The position numbers and the translations under genes are program-made. DNA of 48,228 nucleotides from Annulohypoxylon bovei var. microspora. Its lineage: Eukaryota; Ascomycota; Sordariomycetes; Xylariales; Hypoxylaceae. Shown here piece by piece: positions 25,449 to 36,786 of the stretch. The notes under the pieces were generated by a model. It was not told where the DNA came from. It did no database searches and was given only the letters and a program-made list of their open reading frames with translations. Numbering within the stretch: position 1 is the first letter of the stretch; each line of letters starts with the position of its first letter. The stretch lies in contig MU405411.1 in assembly GCA_022836615.1 (NCBI GenBank), positions 1 through 48,228 on the forward strand, in the 5' to 3' direction.

Positions 25449-26147
25449 AGGTTTAAATGATAATAAATTTTTTTTAATTTTCATATAATACGCCATTATA
25501 ATATTATATATTAACCTTTATTTATAATTTAAAGAATTTTATACCTTTAATAATATTAATTTTATATCGTAATTTTTTAAAATATTTTAATATAATTTCT
25601 TTTAATAATTATTAATATTAAAAAACGTATAAAAATAATAACCAACGTATAACATTTAATTATAATTAATATTTATATTTTAATAATTAAAAAAATTTAT
25701 AAATTTTTACTCGGCTTAAAATTTTAAAATTAATTAAATTACTTTATGTTAATTTTTTAATATAATATCTTTTACATTTTCGTTTAAATGGTTGAATTTT
25801 TCCTTTTTAAGCGCTTTTTCTTCGTTATTAACGTTATTATAATAATTATTAAAATAATTATAAATGGCTTAATAACATTAATAAACCTTTTAATAATTTA
25901 AAAAGTTTTTACCATTTATATATAAAAGTTTAACGTAATTATAATAAAGGTAATTTAACATTAACTTAACGTAATAAAAATCTACGTATTATTAATAAAA
26001 ATAAAGCGGTTTATAACGTAAAAAATATATTAATATATAAAATTATATTAAAACTTATTAAACTTTCCATTATTTTTTATTTCGAAACTTAAAATTTTAA
26101 AACTTTAAAAATTGAAAATAAAAAACTTTTTTTATTATGAGCGGGTG

Positions 26148-26163
26148 CGAGAAATATTTCTCG
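26148..26163. repeat. 16-bp perfect palindrome in a local GC-rich patch
   Basis: CGAGAAATATTTCTCG is its own reverse complement and follows GAGCGGGTG. Several G and C bases in a row are unusual in the surrounding sequence. Confidence 0.6.
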
Positions 26164-28787
26164 TAATTAGTTTTTAACTTATCGATAATATTTTCGTTAT
26201 TAAAATTTAAAAGTTAAAAATACATATTAAAATAATAATAATTAATATTTTAAATCATTTAATTATCTTTTTATAACGAAATATTTAAAAAATAATAATA
26301 TATTTTTTAAATAAAATAATCTTGCTTTTTTATTAATTTGTTTATTAATTTTAAAATAAAAAATAATATTAAGTTTTTATTTAAAACGTATAAAAATATA
26401 CTTTTCGTAATTTTCGTATACGTGGTTAACATTTTTTCATTTTTATTATAATATTTTATAACGTAATTAAAAACGGTTTAAATATAAATATAAAATAAAA
26501 TATTAATGTTTATAAATTAAAATAATAATATAAACGAGTTATATTAATTTAAAAAAAATTATTTTATTTAAATTAAAAAGCTTATTAAGCCTTACCCCCT
26601 TTTTTTACCATTTAAAGTTTATTTAAAATATTATAAAGGAAAAAAAAACGGCATTTAAAATTTAACTTATGTTCGTTTTTTTTTTTTTTAATAAATTTCT
26701 TTAAATTTATTTTTAAATAATATTTTATTAAATAATAATAACGTTAATATTTATTTATAATATTATTTAACCATTTTTAAGTAATTTTAATATTTAAAAA
26801 ATTAATATTTAAAAGGTTGTTTATATTATTATAATTAATTAATTTTAAGTTAAAATTTATAACGTTAATATAATAACTTTAAAACCTTGTAAACTTTACT
26901 TTAAATTCTTTTATTTTTATATTAACTTTTATACATTTTAATAATTAATAAAAGTTATAATTATAGAAATTACCGCGGTTTTACCATTTATATTTATTTT
27001 AAAAATCATTTAAATTAATTTTTTTTTTAAAACGATATTTTTAAATAATATAAACTTAAAATGAAAGTGTTAAATTATAATATATAAATTTTCTTTTAAA
27101 AGTTTACAAAAAATTTTTAACCGTTTAAATTTTTTTAATATTTTTTATCGTTTAAATTTTAATATATATTAATAAAAGTTACGTTAATATAAGTTTATAA
27201 AATTTAAGGTAATAAACGTAAATAATATATTAAAATAATGCGCGAAAGTTTTTAATTTTTTTTATTATTAATATTAAAAAAGCCGCGTATTTTTTAAAGC
27301 GTTAATATATTTTAATATGCGATTAAATAAAACTTAAGCTTTAAAGATTTTAAGATCCTTTAAAACTTCTTTAAAATCATTTTTTAATATAAAGATACGT
27401 TTTTTTTTATTAATAAAAATTTATTATTTAACTTTACTTATTACCTTATAAATATATTTAAAATAATATATTAAAAATTATAATAATAAATAAAATAACC
27501 ATTTTACCATTTTATAACATATTTAATATATATTTAATAAATTATAACGTATAAACGTAATTCCATAAAATTAATTATCTTATAAAAAAAAAAAGTTAAA
27601 TATATAAAAAATAATAAAACATAAGTTTAATTAAATTTATTTAAAAAAATTAATTTAATTAATAACATATTTAATTAATAAAATTCTTAAAAATTATAAT
27701 AACATAAAAAAACTTCTTTATTTTCCAATACTTTTTAAACATTAATATAATTATAAAATTAATTAAATTTAAAATTATAAATTAATATATTAAAAATAAT
27801 TATTTCATTATAAGCTTTTACATTTTTTCTTAATTTTTCCTCGTTAAAACCAACATTTGCAAATATATTATTAAGGTTTTTAATTTCGTAAATCGTTAAA
27901 AAATTAAAAACATAATTATCTTTAAATAATTAAAATAAATTATTTTTATTTTAATAAAATTTTTAATAATTTAAATAATTTATTATTAAATATTACAATT
28001 AATCCGTTATAAGCTGCTTTTAAATACAAAATCAGCAATAAAATTATTAATTTATTTCTTTTATTCGTTACGGTTTTAATAAATAAAAAATTATAATATT
28101 TAAATTTTTTTAAAAAAAAGGTAATTTAATATACACCTTGTTTATATCTTATAAAAAATAAATAATATAACCATAATACTTATATTATTAACCACATATT
28201 ATAAAAACGTTAACATTTACATAAATCTTTATAATTAAAAGTTTTTTAAAAGGCTTTAATTATAAAAAAAACGTAAAAACATTTTTAAAATTAAAATAAT
28301 TATTTATTAAATAAAAAAAAAAATCGTAATTTTCTTTTTTATTATCTTTTATATAACATTTTATATAAATATTATTACTTTTTAATTTCACATTAAACCA
28401 TTTTTTTTATAATATAAATATTTTATTATTTAATTTATAACCAAGGTTTCATTAAATTATTTTTTAATAATAAAATCCTTTTTTAATAAAAAACATTTTT
28501 AATAATCATTATTAAATTACATAAAAAATTTATTAAAGCAATGTAATTTTTTTTTTATTTATAATTTAAATAAAAAATATCCACATTAATAAGTTAATAA
28601 AAAAACCTAAATAAATTAAAATAACGATAATTACGTAAAAAAATAAACTTAAAAAAATTAAATAAAAAATTAAAAAAACGGCCACAAAAATATTTAATAA
28701 ATAATTAAAAGTTAAAAGTAAAATATAATAAATTTAAAATAAAAGATAAAAAATTAAAAATAAAATGTAAAAAAATAAAAAATAAAA

Positions 28788-28921
28788 AAAAAGAATAATT
28801 ATAAAGATAATTATAAGGTAAAAGAAAAAGATAATTATAAAGGTAATTATAAAAATAATTATAAAATAAAAAAAAATAACCATAAAATAAAAATAAAAAA
28901 TAATTATAAAAGTAATTATAA
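28788..28921 (+). repeat. Degenerate 12-bp tandem repeat encoding K-x-N-Y units
   Basis: Variants of AAAGATAATTAT recur about nine times with A-rich interruptions. In one + strand frame they read as four-residue units K-[DGN]-N-[YH]. A period that is a multiple of three suggests the repeat once lay in a protein, such as a basic RNA-binding tail. The surrounding frame is too decayed to show it. Confidence 0.5.
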
Positions 28922-30029
28922 GTTTATTTAATTTTAAATTTAAAATAATTTAAAAGAAAAAAAATATATAATTAATTTAAACAATGTTTAAGCCTACGTA
29001 ATCCATAACTTAAAAAAAAAATAAAAAGTTAATTATAATAATATATAATAAAACTTTATAAAAATATTATAAAAAAAATTATAAATAACATTAAAATATC
29101 GCTTTTATTTTCCCATTTATTTTCATTTATTATATTATAATTTATAAACTTAAATAATTATTTAAAATTAAAAATTTGCGATAAATTTTTATTATAACGT
29201 CGTTTTATTTAATATTTACGTTAAATGTTTACTTATTTTCATTAAACATCGACAATTTTTAATAAATCCATTAAATATAAATTATTTTAATAAAATATTT
29301 TAAAATTATAAAATAATAAAATTAAACATATTAATTATATTTATAATAATTACGATTTTATATATTTTTATAATAAATAAACACAAATAATAACTTAAAA
29401 AGATAATTAATTAATGGAAAAAGTGGTTATTAAATACGTAAATAATTAAAAAATAAATTTAAAAAGAAAATACATTTAATTAAAAAAATACATAAATTTA
29501 ACTAATTAAAAATATTTTATTAATATTAATTAAATTTAAAAAAGCTTATTAATCTTTATTAATTATTTATTAATTTTTTATTAATTATTTTATTAATTAC
29601 TTTATTAATTGTTTAATTATTATTTAATTATTTATTATATAATTAAAAAAAGTTTAAACGTAATAATGTTTTCCGAACGGATAATTTAATTTTTTAAAAT
29701 ATATATTTATATAATTACGTTTTTATTATATTCACCGTTTCGAAATTAAAAAATAAATAAAAAAATCAATATGTTTTTTTTAAAAAAATGTAAATTAACG
29801 AAAATTTTATTAATAAATTAATTAAAAAAATATTATATTAACGATTTTATTAATAAGTTTTTATTTATTAAATTTTTATATAAAAGGGTTTTACGGTTAA
29901 ATAATTATTATTCGTTTAATATTATTTATTTTTTAAAAAAAGTTTTTTTAAAGGAATTCGGTATATTAATTAAAATTTAAAATGCCTTTAATTAGAATTT
30001 TTTTCTTAAATTAAATTTTATTAATAAGA

Positions 30030-30660
30030 ATTTTAATTTTTTAAAAAAGTTAAAAAATGACGCCGTTTTTAATTAAAGAAATTAAAACTTTTAATTATAT
30101 AAAAATACTTTAATTAAATTCAATGATTTTAATAATATTAAAAGTTTTTTAAATGATAATTTAAATAATAAGAAAAATAATTAATTTAAAAACGTTAAAA
30201 ATATTAAAAAACTTAAAGCTTTTTCGTGTAACGTTATTAAATACATGAATTAAATAATTATAAAAAAAGGTGTTATTTTTAAATTTAAAATAAAATATTT
30301 ATTTCGCGTTTTTTAAATAAATGGCGTTTTTTAATTATTTGATTTTTTTATTACGTTTAAATTAAATTATTATTATATTTTATTAAATGATTTTAATGCT
30401 TTATTAATAATTTTATTTAAAAATAATTTTTTTATTAAAAAGGTTATTTATAATAATATTTTAAAATGGAAAATCGATATTATTTAATTTAATAAATATA
30501 TAATATAATAAATTATAAGTGAATTAAATGGGAATTTTAACCACGATTATATTAATTTTAAAGATATGGATTATAATTTAATAAAAATAAATGAAAATTT
30601 TATTATATTTTTTTTTATAAAAATAATAATATTTAATATTTTTTTTTAAATCGTTTAACC
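30030..30660 (+). pseudogene. Unidentified coding-like relic, + strand
   Basis: One + strand frame here has low stop density and protein-like residue variety, for example NGVF*LFDFFITF followed by LLNDFNALLIILFKN at about 30320-30440, then LKWKIDII. It contrasts with the A/T homopolymer character on both sides. No catalytic motif of an RT, integrase or transposase is evident to me. It is listed only as the best place to start a translated profile search of region D. Confidence 0.3.
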
Positions 30661-32887
30661 ACTTTAATAATTAAATATAAGCTTAATAATATTTGGGAAA
30701 ATTTTAATAAAATCCTTATTTAAAAAAATAATTTAAATTAAAAATAAATTATTTATTTAATTATTATTTTAAAATATTTTAATAAAATTAATATAATTAA
30801 AGTAATTAATTTAAATAATAAAATTATAAAATTAAATAAATTTTTATTATTTTTTTATTATTTAAAAAGTAAAGGTAATATAAATAAAAATATTATTATA
30901 TAAATATTTATTAAAACATTAAATTTGAAAAACTTTTATTAAAAGATTTATATTATTATAATATTAAAAAATGTTATAATTTATATTAATAACGTTATTA
31001 TTTATTTTATAATAAATTTTTTAAATTAATTTTAACTTATATTTTAAGAAAAAAAACAAATTTAAAAAAATATAAAAATATTAATTATTAATAAATGTAA
31101 CATAATATTTAATAAAGATTTTTAATAAATATATATGTAATTTTAAAAAGTTTATAATTATTTCGATGAAAATTTTAATAATATATTTATTATTATTTTT
31201 TATGTTAATTTTTATTAATTTAAACTTATTAAAGGTTTTTTATTATTATATTTAAGAAAATTTATTTTTAAATAATAGCATTAATAATTAAAAATTAAAT
31301 TTAAAATTAAAAAAAATAATTATTTTTTAAATTATTAATTTTAAAAAAAATTCATTTTAATTATTATATTAAACGAGTAAATGAAAATTATTAATTTTAA
31401 TTTTATTGCTTTTTTATAATGTTTAAAAAAAAGTATATAAATTATTAAAAATGTGGTTTTATTAAATATTAAACTTGTTTTTTCTTATAAATTAATTTTA
31501 AATAATTAATTTAAAGTAATTACGCTTTTAAATTCCATGCGATATATAATAAATTTATAAGCTTCATTTATTTTTATAAAAACATATTAATAAAATATAT
31601 ATATATATATTTTTTAAATATATTTTAAAATCATTTAATAAAATTAATGTATTTAATAAAGCTTTTAAAATAATAAATAATGTTTTATTAAAGATTCCCG
31701 CGTATTTATATTTTATTAAAAAAATGTTTTTAAATTTAATTAAAAATTTACATTAAATATTAAAAATGGTTAATGGAATTTAATATATAATATATTTTTT
31801 ATTTTTTATTTAAATTTATTTATTTTCATGTTAAAATTAAATGTTTTTATTATAATTAAACTTTTAAAAGTTATATTTATATTTTTAAATATAATAATTA
31901 AAATTCATTTAAAAAAATTAAAAAAAAAATTATTTCCTTTATTTTTTAAAATAATTTAAACATTAAATGATGTAAAAAAAAGTAAACCATTTAAAAGAAA
32001 TGGTTTTATTTTAATTTTTACTTTTATAATCATTAAATTTAAAACGTAAAATTAAATTTTATTTAAAGTTTTTTTAAATTTAACGTTAAAAAAACAATTT
32101 ATAAAAAAACGAACTTTATGGTTATTTATATGTAATTATTAAAAGTTATAAATTTAAATGAATTATATTTTTTTTTATTTATTAATGTTAATTATTAAAT
32201 TAATTTAAAACTTTTTTTTAAAATATTAAAAAAAAATTAATTATATAATTTAAAGTGTTAAATATTTTAAATATATTAAAATATAATTTTATTTTATATT
32301 AAATAATTTAAGTAATTTAAATAATTATTTATATAATAAAATTAAGCATTTTTTTAATATATATTAATAATTAATTTTATATTATTATTTATTAAAACTT
32401 TTAATATTAATATAAATTATATTATTTTACATTTATTTTATATTAAGTTTTTTTATTAATAAATTAATTATAAATTAATTAATGAATTCGTTCCTTAATT
32501 ATTTATATTTTTTTATATATATAACGATTATAATTTTATATTTTATAATATAATTTTTTTAATATAAAATTTTATAATATAAAAAATAAATATATAATTT
32601 TTATAAATATTTATTTTAATTTATAAAAAAAATATTTTTAATTATAAATAAATTTTTTATACGTTTATATTAAATTAAAAAATTAAAATTATATAATATA
32701 AAAAAACATATAATAATATTTTAACGAATATATTTATTAAAATTAAATTTAAAAAAATTTAAATATTTAATAACGTTATTTAATATAAATGAACATGGTT
32801 ATAAATTATTAAATAATTAAAATTTATTATAACTTAAATTTATTATAAATAAAAATAATTTTAATATAATATTATAATATATATGAA

Positions 32888-33191
32888 CAATGTTGGCCGC
32901 GCTGTATGCATGTCGTCGGTTTGCCGCGCTGTATGCGGGGTGTCAAAAGGTACTTCAAGTCCCATACAAATCGCCATACAATTAAAGGTACCAGCAGCCG
33001 GCGAAATTCAATCAATTCAACCTACTTTTCTCCCACCACAGCCTACATACCCTCCCTTTTCTCCCGTATCTCCAACTTCAATCCCTCCTCAAATTTCTTG
33101 TCATTACATAATCAGATAGATCTCGCAAAGCGCGTTCGAATAAACCAGCTTGCACGCCTTACAGATTGCCGTATGGCTGGCAAATCAGGTT
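32888..33191 (+). repeat. Left inverted arm of the 703 bp element
   Basis: This 304 bp arm has long matching blocks to the reverse complement of the right arm: the terminal 21 bp, CATACAAAT...CCATACAA, the AGATAGATCTCG block (33113-33124), and TGGCAAATCAGGTT at its inner edge (33178-33191). Between 33131 and 33191 the two arms are the same length without gaps. Confidence 0.85.
32896..32936 (+). repeat. Paired subterminal 14-mers, left end
   Basis: GCCGCGCTGTATGC occurs at 32896-32909 and again at 32923-32936, 27 bp apart. The right end has the mirror arrangement. Paired subterminal motifs of this kind are typical transposase-binding sites. That role is inferred. Confidence 0.75.
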
Positions 33192-33269
33192 GGAAGGTAA
33201 TCGCATGTAGGGCAAGAAGGGTATCACGGGACCACCTTAGTAAAAAACTACTAGATGCACTCAGCTTTT

Positions 33270-33590
33270 AACCTGATTTGCCACCCACACAGCTATTTCC
33301 AATAGATGCAACCTATATCAATCGAAAGCGCTTTTCGAGATCTATCTAATCGTGTAATTATAGGAAATTTGATTTGTAATTGATGGGGGATAATGGGGAT
33401 ATAAGATGGGGTTGAAAGTGGGTGTGGGAGTGGGTGGATTTTTCTAAGTTCAATTGAAGGTGCGCGCGGGGTGAGCATTGAAAGTACATGTGTTTGTATG
33501 GGGATTTGTATGGCGGGGAAAGTACCAGTGATGCCCGGCTTGCATACAGCGCGGGAACCCTGCGACATACATACAGCGCGGCCAACATTG
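33270..33590 (-). repeat. Right inverted arm of the 703 bp element
   Basis: This 321 bp arm is the imperfect reverse complement of the left arm, beginning AACCTGATTTGCCA and ending at CATTG. The differences between arms include small indels and transversions, so they are not simply RIP changes. Confidence 0.85.
33542..33582 (-). repeat. Paired subterminal 14-mers, right end
   Basis: The reverse complement of the left-end motif occurs at 33542-33555 and 33569-33582, each with one mismatch. The spacing is again 27 bp, matching the left end. Confidence 0.75.
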
Positions 33591-34759
33591 CTTATATATA
33601 TTATATAAACGGTTATTTTTTATATTTAATTAAATATAACTTATAAATTAATTAACGTTATTTTTAATATTTAATTTAATATATTTTATATTATTATTAT
33701 TATGGTTTTTTTATTATTTAAATATAACCGTAATTTTTTTTTAAATAATTTAAAATTAAAATTAAACTTTTTATTTAAAAAATAATCGTTACATTTTTAA
33801 TTTTTATTTTCATTTTTAATTAATTTTATTTAATTTATACGTATTAAATAAAATTAATTAATTTTATTATATAAACGTTTTTATTCGATTAATTTTATTT
33901 AATTAATTCGTAATAAATAAATTTATTTTATTTTATCGAATTTTTATTTTTTATTAATTAAAATTAAAGTTTTATAAATTTTAATAATTTTAATTAATAA
34001 TTTAAAAAGATTTTTTATTTAAATTATTTTTATATATTATTTATATTTATTATTTTTAAAGTTAATAAAATATAATTCGTTATTATTATTATTATTAAAA
34101 AATATAATAATTAAATTAATAAAAATAAATTTAATAAAACGAGTAAAAAAAAACTTTATTAAAATTTATAGAATATTTAAATATAAAATATTATAATATA
34201 ATTAAAATATTTTTATATTAATATTTTCGGATTTATCCGGCGCGTTAAAAATATACGTGACGAAATAATATTTTTTTATATTATTAAAATTAAGTTTTAA
34301 TATTATAATAATGTTATTTTAATTTTATAAAAAATGGATATTACTTTAAAAATATATTATATTACCGTAAATAAAATAAGTTTTTTTAATTTTTACATTT
34401 TTAAGGTATTTATATATATTATTTAATTTAAATTAACTTTAAATTACCGGAAGTATAACGTAAAATGTTTAAAACGAAAATAAATTTATTATTATATAAT
34501 AAAATATTATAAATAAATCGTATAAAAAGTGGACGTTATTATGAAAAAAAATAAATGGTTAAATTTATAAACTTTTTTAAAGTTTTAATAATTTAAACGG
34601 GAATTATTATTTTTAAAAATTAAGGATAATCGAATATAAGGTTTTTAAATTTTATTAATATAATATTAAAAATAAATAATAATCGAATTAATTTACCATT
34701 AATATATACCGAAACGTGGAAAAAATATCGCTTTAAAAAAAATGTTATTTATAAGTTTA
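33591..34759. other. Unassigned AT-rich relic region D, right part
   Basis: This 1.2 kb lies between the inverted-repeat element and the B3 LTR. A GC-richer patch at 34226-34263 (TCGGATTTATCCGGCGCG at its start) reads as a short + strand open frame, FSDLSGALKIYVTK, ending in TAA. No family is recognisable. The rest is A/T-rich sequence in which I see nothing. Confidence 0.45.
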
Positions 34760-34971
34760 TATTATAATAAACAAGTTTTAAATTAAAATAAAACTTATGT
34801 AACGGCGGATTATATATTTTATTAATAAAAATATTTAAAATAAAAAATTAAAAAAAAAATTATAAAATAATTTCTTTTAAAAGGTTTTTATATATTAATT
34901 TTATAATTAAAATATTAATTAATTATTTCGTTAATATATTTTAAAAGTAATGGTAATTAAATATTATTATA
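34760..34971 (-). repeat. B3 3' LTR
   Basis: This 212 bp segment aligns with the other B LTRs. It starts TATTATAATA and ends TATTATTATA, with the inner motif TGTAACGGCGG preserved at 34798-34808. The five bases before it, GTTTA, are the candidate duplication, with a partner outside the window. Confidence 0.85.
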
Positions 34972-35401
34972 TAACTTTTTTTTAAAAAAAATTTAATTTA
35001 TAAAAAATATAAATTATTTATTAATATGTTTATAATTTATTCTTTTAAAAAAAAATTTTATAATAAATAAATTATTTTTATATATTATTTTTAATATTTT
35101 ATTTTTTATAATAATTTCGATTTATTATTAAAGTTTAATTAAAGGATTAATAATTTTAAAATGTAAATTATAAAAATCTTTTATTTTAATTAATGTATTA
35201 AAAAAATCTTTAAAAAAGTATTATATTAAATTAAAATTATAATTTACTTAATTTATTTTATATTAAAACTTTTTTTTAAAAAACTTAAAGTTTAATATTT
35301 TAAATATTTTATATTTTTATTTTTTATTAATTTTTATTAAAAATAAAAAATTTATTATTTATTTTAAAATTAAATTATTTAAAGTTTTAATTAATCGATT
35401 C

Positions 35402-35406
35402 ACATT
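35402..35406. repeat. Target-site duplication of element C, left copy (ACATT)
   Basis: ACATT precedes the LTR start TGTCATGG. The right copy is ACGTT (45252-45256). The uninterrupted B1 copy has ACGTT at the same place (19774-19778), so the left copy has suffered one transition. Confidence 0.85.
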
Positions 35407-35561
35407 TGTCATGGCATATTTATAAGTTATGTTGTGAATATTATATGAGCGTAAAGTAAGTTTTTTTAATTATTATAAAATAAAAGTTATTTTATTTAAA
35501 AGTTATTTTGTAAAAAAAAGGTTTTAAGATAAGAATTAAGTGAGTTATAATTATTATATTA
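35407..35561 (-). repeat. Element C 3' LTR
   Basis: This 155 bp repeat starts TGTCATGGCA and ends ATATTA (CA mutated to TA). It aligns gap-free with 45097-45251. By hand I count 26 differences, 25 of them transitions. Confidence 0.9.
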
Positions 35562-35563
35562 AA

Positions 35564-35576
35564 TTCTTTTCTTTTT
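35564..35576 (-). other. Element C polypurine tract (candidate)
   Basis: TTCTTTTCTTTTT on the + strand is a 13-base purine run on the element strand, two bases inside the 3' LTR. It supports the - orientation. Confidence 0.65.
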
Positions 35577-35629
35577 AAAAAAAAAACGAAACGTTCTCAT
35601 TTCATTTCTTTTATAAGTTATTTTTATTA

Positions 35630-35649
35630 TTTTTTTTTTTTTTTTTTTT
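35630..35649. repeat. T20 homopolymer
   Basis: Twenty consecutive T in the 3' region of element C, the longest homopolymer I noticed. It lies within the presumed 3' untranslated region. Confidence 0.7.
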
Positions 35650-36491
35650 AAATCTTTTTTTTATAATTATAATAATATCTTTAAATGTTTTATAAAAACT
35701 TTTCTTAATTTTCTTATTATTTTCTTAACATCCTCCAAGTTTTAATAAAAATTATTAATAATTCCTTAAATTTATTATTTTATATTTAAAATTCTTACAT
35801 AAATATTTATTATTTTTTTAAAAAAGCTTAATATTTCTTATTTAGTTTTTATTTAGTTTTTTTTTATTTTTAATCTTTTTATAAGTGGCTCGTTTTTTTA
35901 TTTTAAAAAAAGGCGTTTTTATAATTATTTAATATTTTTTAATAAGAACTTTATTTTATTATTTTTAATGTGTGATATAAATTCTTTATATTAATTCTTT
36001 TAAAAAAAAGGTGTTATATAATTTATATATAATAAGATTATTTAATGTAAGTTATAATTATTAAGTTATTTTAAAATATAAAATAAAATATAACCAAAAC
36101 TTTTTATTATATTTTTATAAATTTATAAAGTTATTAATTAATAAGGGATTATTTTATTAAGTTTTAATATAACTTTATTATTTTATTTTTCATTTTAAGC
36201 TTTATTATATATTATGAAGGCATTCTTTACATTTATTTAGGTTTTTATGTTGTTTAAATGTTTATTTAATTAAATTTATACAAAATAATAAATAATTTTT
36301 TCCAAATTTAAATTTAATGTTAAAAGGAATTTTATAATTATTTATATTTAATATTCCTTAAGATTACTTACTTTTAACATTAATTATTATTAATTTTCTA
36401 ATAATTGCCGTTTTTTTTTTATTTGTGTTTTGAATGTTATAAGAATATTTAATTATATAATTTTACTTAAACAATTTTTTATTTCTTTTTT

Positions 36492-36602
36492 TTAAAATTC
36501 CCATTCCTCGTCCGGCATAATAGCTTTTTTTTTATATGGGAATGCATTATTATTAAAATGTTTTAACCATGCATTTTTATTTCTTTTTTTTGCCATATTC
36601 AT
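36492..36602 (-). CDS. 36-codon open frame with coding-like composition in the 3' part of element C
   Basis: From ATG at 36602 to TAA at 36492 the frame encodes 36 residues. It starts MNMAKKRNKNAWLKHF and ends KKKAIMPDEEWEF. It is basic at the N-terminus and acidic at the end, with two Trp codons intact. TGG is usually the first codon destroyed by RIP, and intact W, M, P, D and E codons are rare here. The element's RT lies more than 3 kb upstream, so this could be the C-terminal end of the polyprotein, a small extra ORF, or chance. An in-frame stop lies just upstream of the ATG. No family is recognised. Confidence 0.35.
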   Translation of the reverse strand: MNMAKKRNKNAWLKHFNNNAFPYKKKAIMPDEEWEF

Positions 36603-36786
36603 TTTTTATAAATAATTAATGAGGTTAAATGTAAATAAATATTTAATTAATTATTTAAAAGTAAGTATAAATGGATTTAGCTTAATTAAATTAAGGTTAA
36701 TAAAAATAAATAATTGTAAATAAAATAAATCTTTAAAAGAAAGATTTAGTTTAATTAATATAAAATTATTATAAATGAGTAAATAT

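Larger units (their letters stand above)
25449..32887. other. Unassigned AT-rich relic region D, middle part
   Basis: This 7.4 kb lies between B1 and the inverted-repeat element. Landmarks are a GC-richer 30-base patch with a perfect palindrome at 26148-26163, a short tandem repeat at 28788-28921, and + strand coding-like stretches at about 30030-30660 and 31640-32100. Another (TA)n run lies near 31589-31606. No LTR pair, RT signature or transposase motif was recognised. It is probably one or more older transposons, more decayed than A, B or C. Confidence 0.5.
32888..33590. mobile_element. Non-autonomous long-inverted-repeat DNA transposon (MITE/foldback-like), not RIP-mutated
   Basis: This 703 bp island has roughly balanced base composition, in sharp contrast to everything around it, and its edges are abrupt. 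It starts CAATGTTGGCCGCGCTGTATG and ends with the reverse complement of the same bases. The inverted repeat does not stop there: the two arms (32888-33191 and 33270-33590) are homologous along their whole length, leaving a 78 bp spacer. Short open frames exist on both strands, but they mirror the inverted repeat, lack any motif and overlap each other, so I do not treat them as genes. The element must be mobilised by a transposase encoded elsewhere. Superfamily is uncertain: an 8-bp duplication is absent and a TA duplication is possible. Its intact state means recent arrival or escape from RIP through small size or low copy number. Confidence 0.85.
34760..35406 (-). mobile_element. Element B3, 3' end (LTR plus internal), left of the C insertion
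   Basis: This is the third copy of family B. The LTR (34760-34971) is followed by internal sequence aligning with B1 19338 to about 19778. It is broken at 35407 by element C and resumes at 45252 with the next B1-equivalent base. It is more AT-rich than B1 throughout. Confidence 0.88.

Noticed and set aside
28977..29040. Possible zinc knuckle after the K-x-N-Y repeat (TGTTTAAGC...)
   Set aside because: Only the first Cys is present. The positions for the second Cys and the His cannot be reached by transitions from a CCHC motif at the right spacing.
31589..31606. (TA)n run as a telomere or origin signal
   Set aside because: Short TA runs are expected at this composition and similar runs occur elsewhere, for example near 13250.
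32883..33271. Open frames of 78 and 121 codons in the left half of the balanced-composition island
   Set aside because: They overlap in different frames, lie within an inverted-repeat arm and contain no domain. The open length is explained by the higher G+C there.
33293..33588. Open frames of 91 and 76 codons on the - strand of the same island
   Set aside because: They are mirror images of the left-arm frames, created by the inverted repeat. There is no motif and no start context.
36487..36540. ATTCCCAT...ATGGGAAT inverted pair as a possible terminator hairpin
   Set aside because: The loop is about 40 bases and the pair lies within the 36-codon open frame. No expression context supports it.
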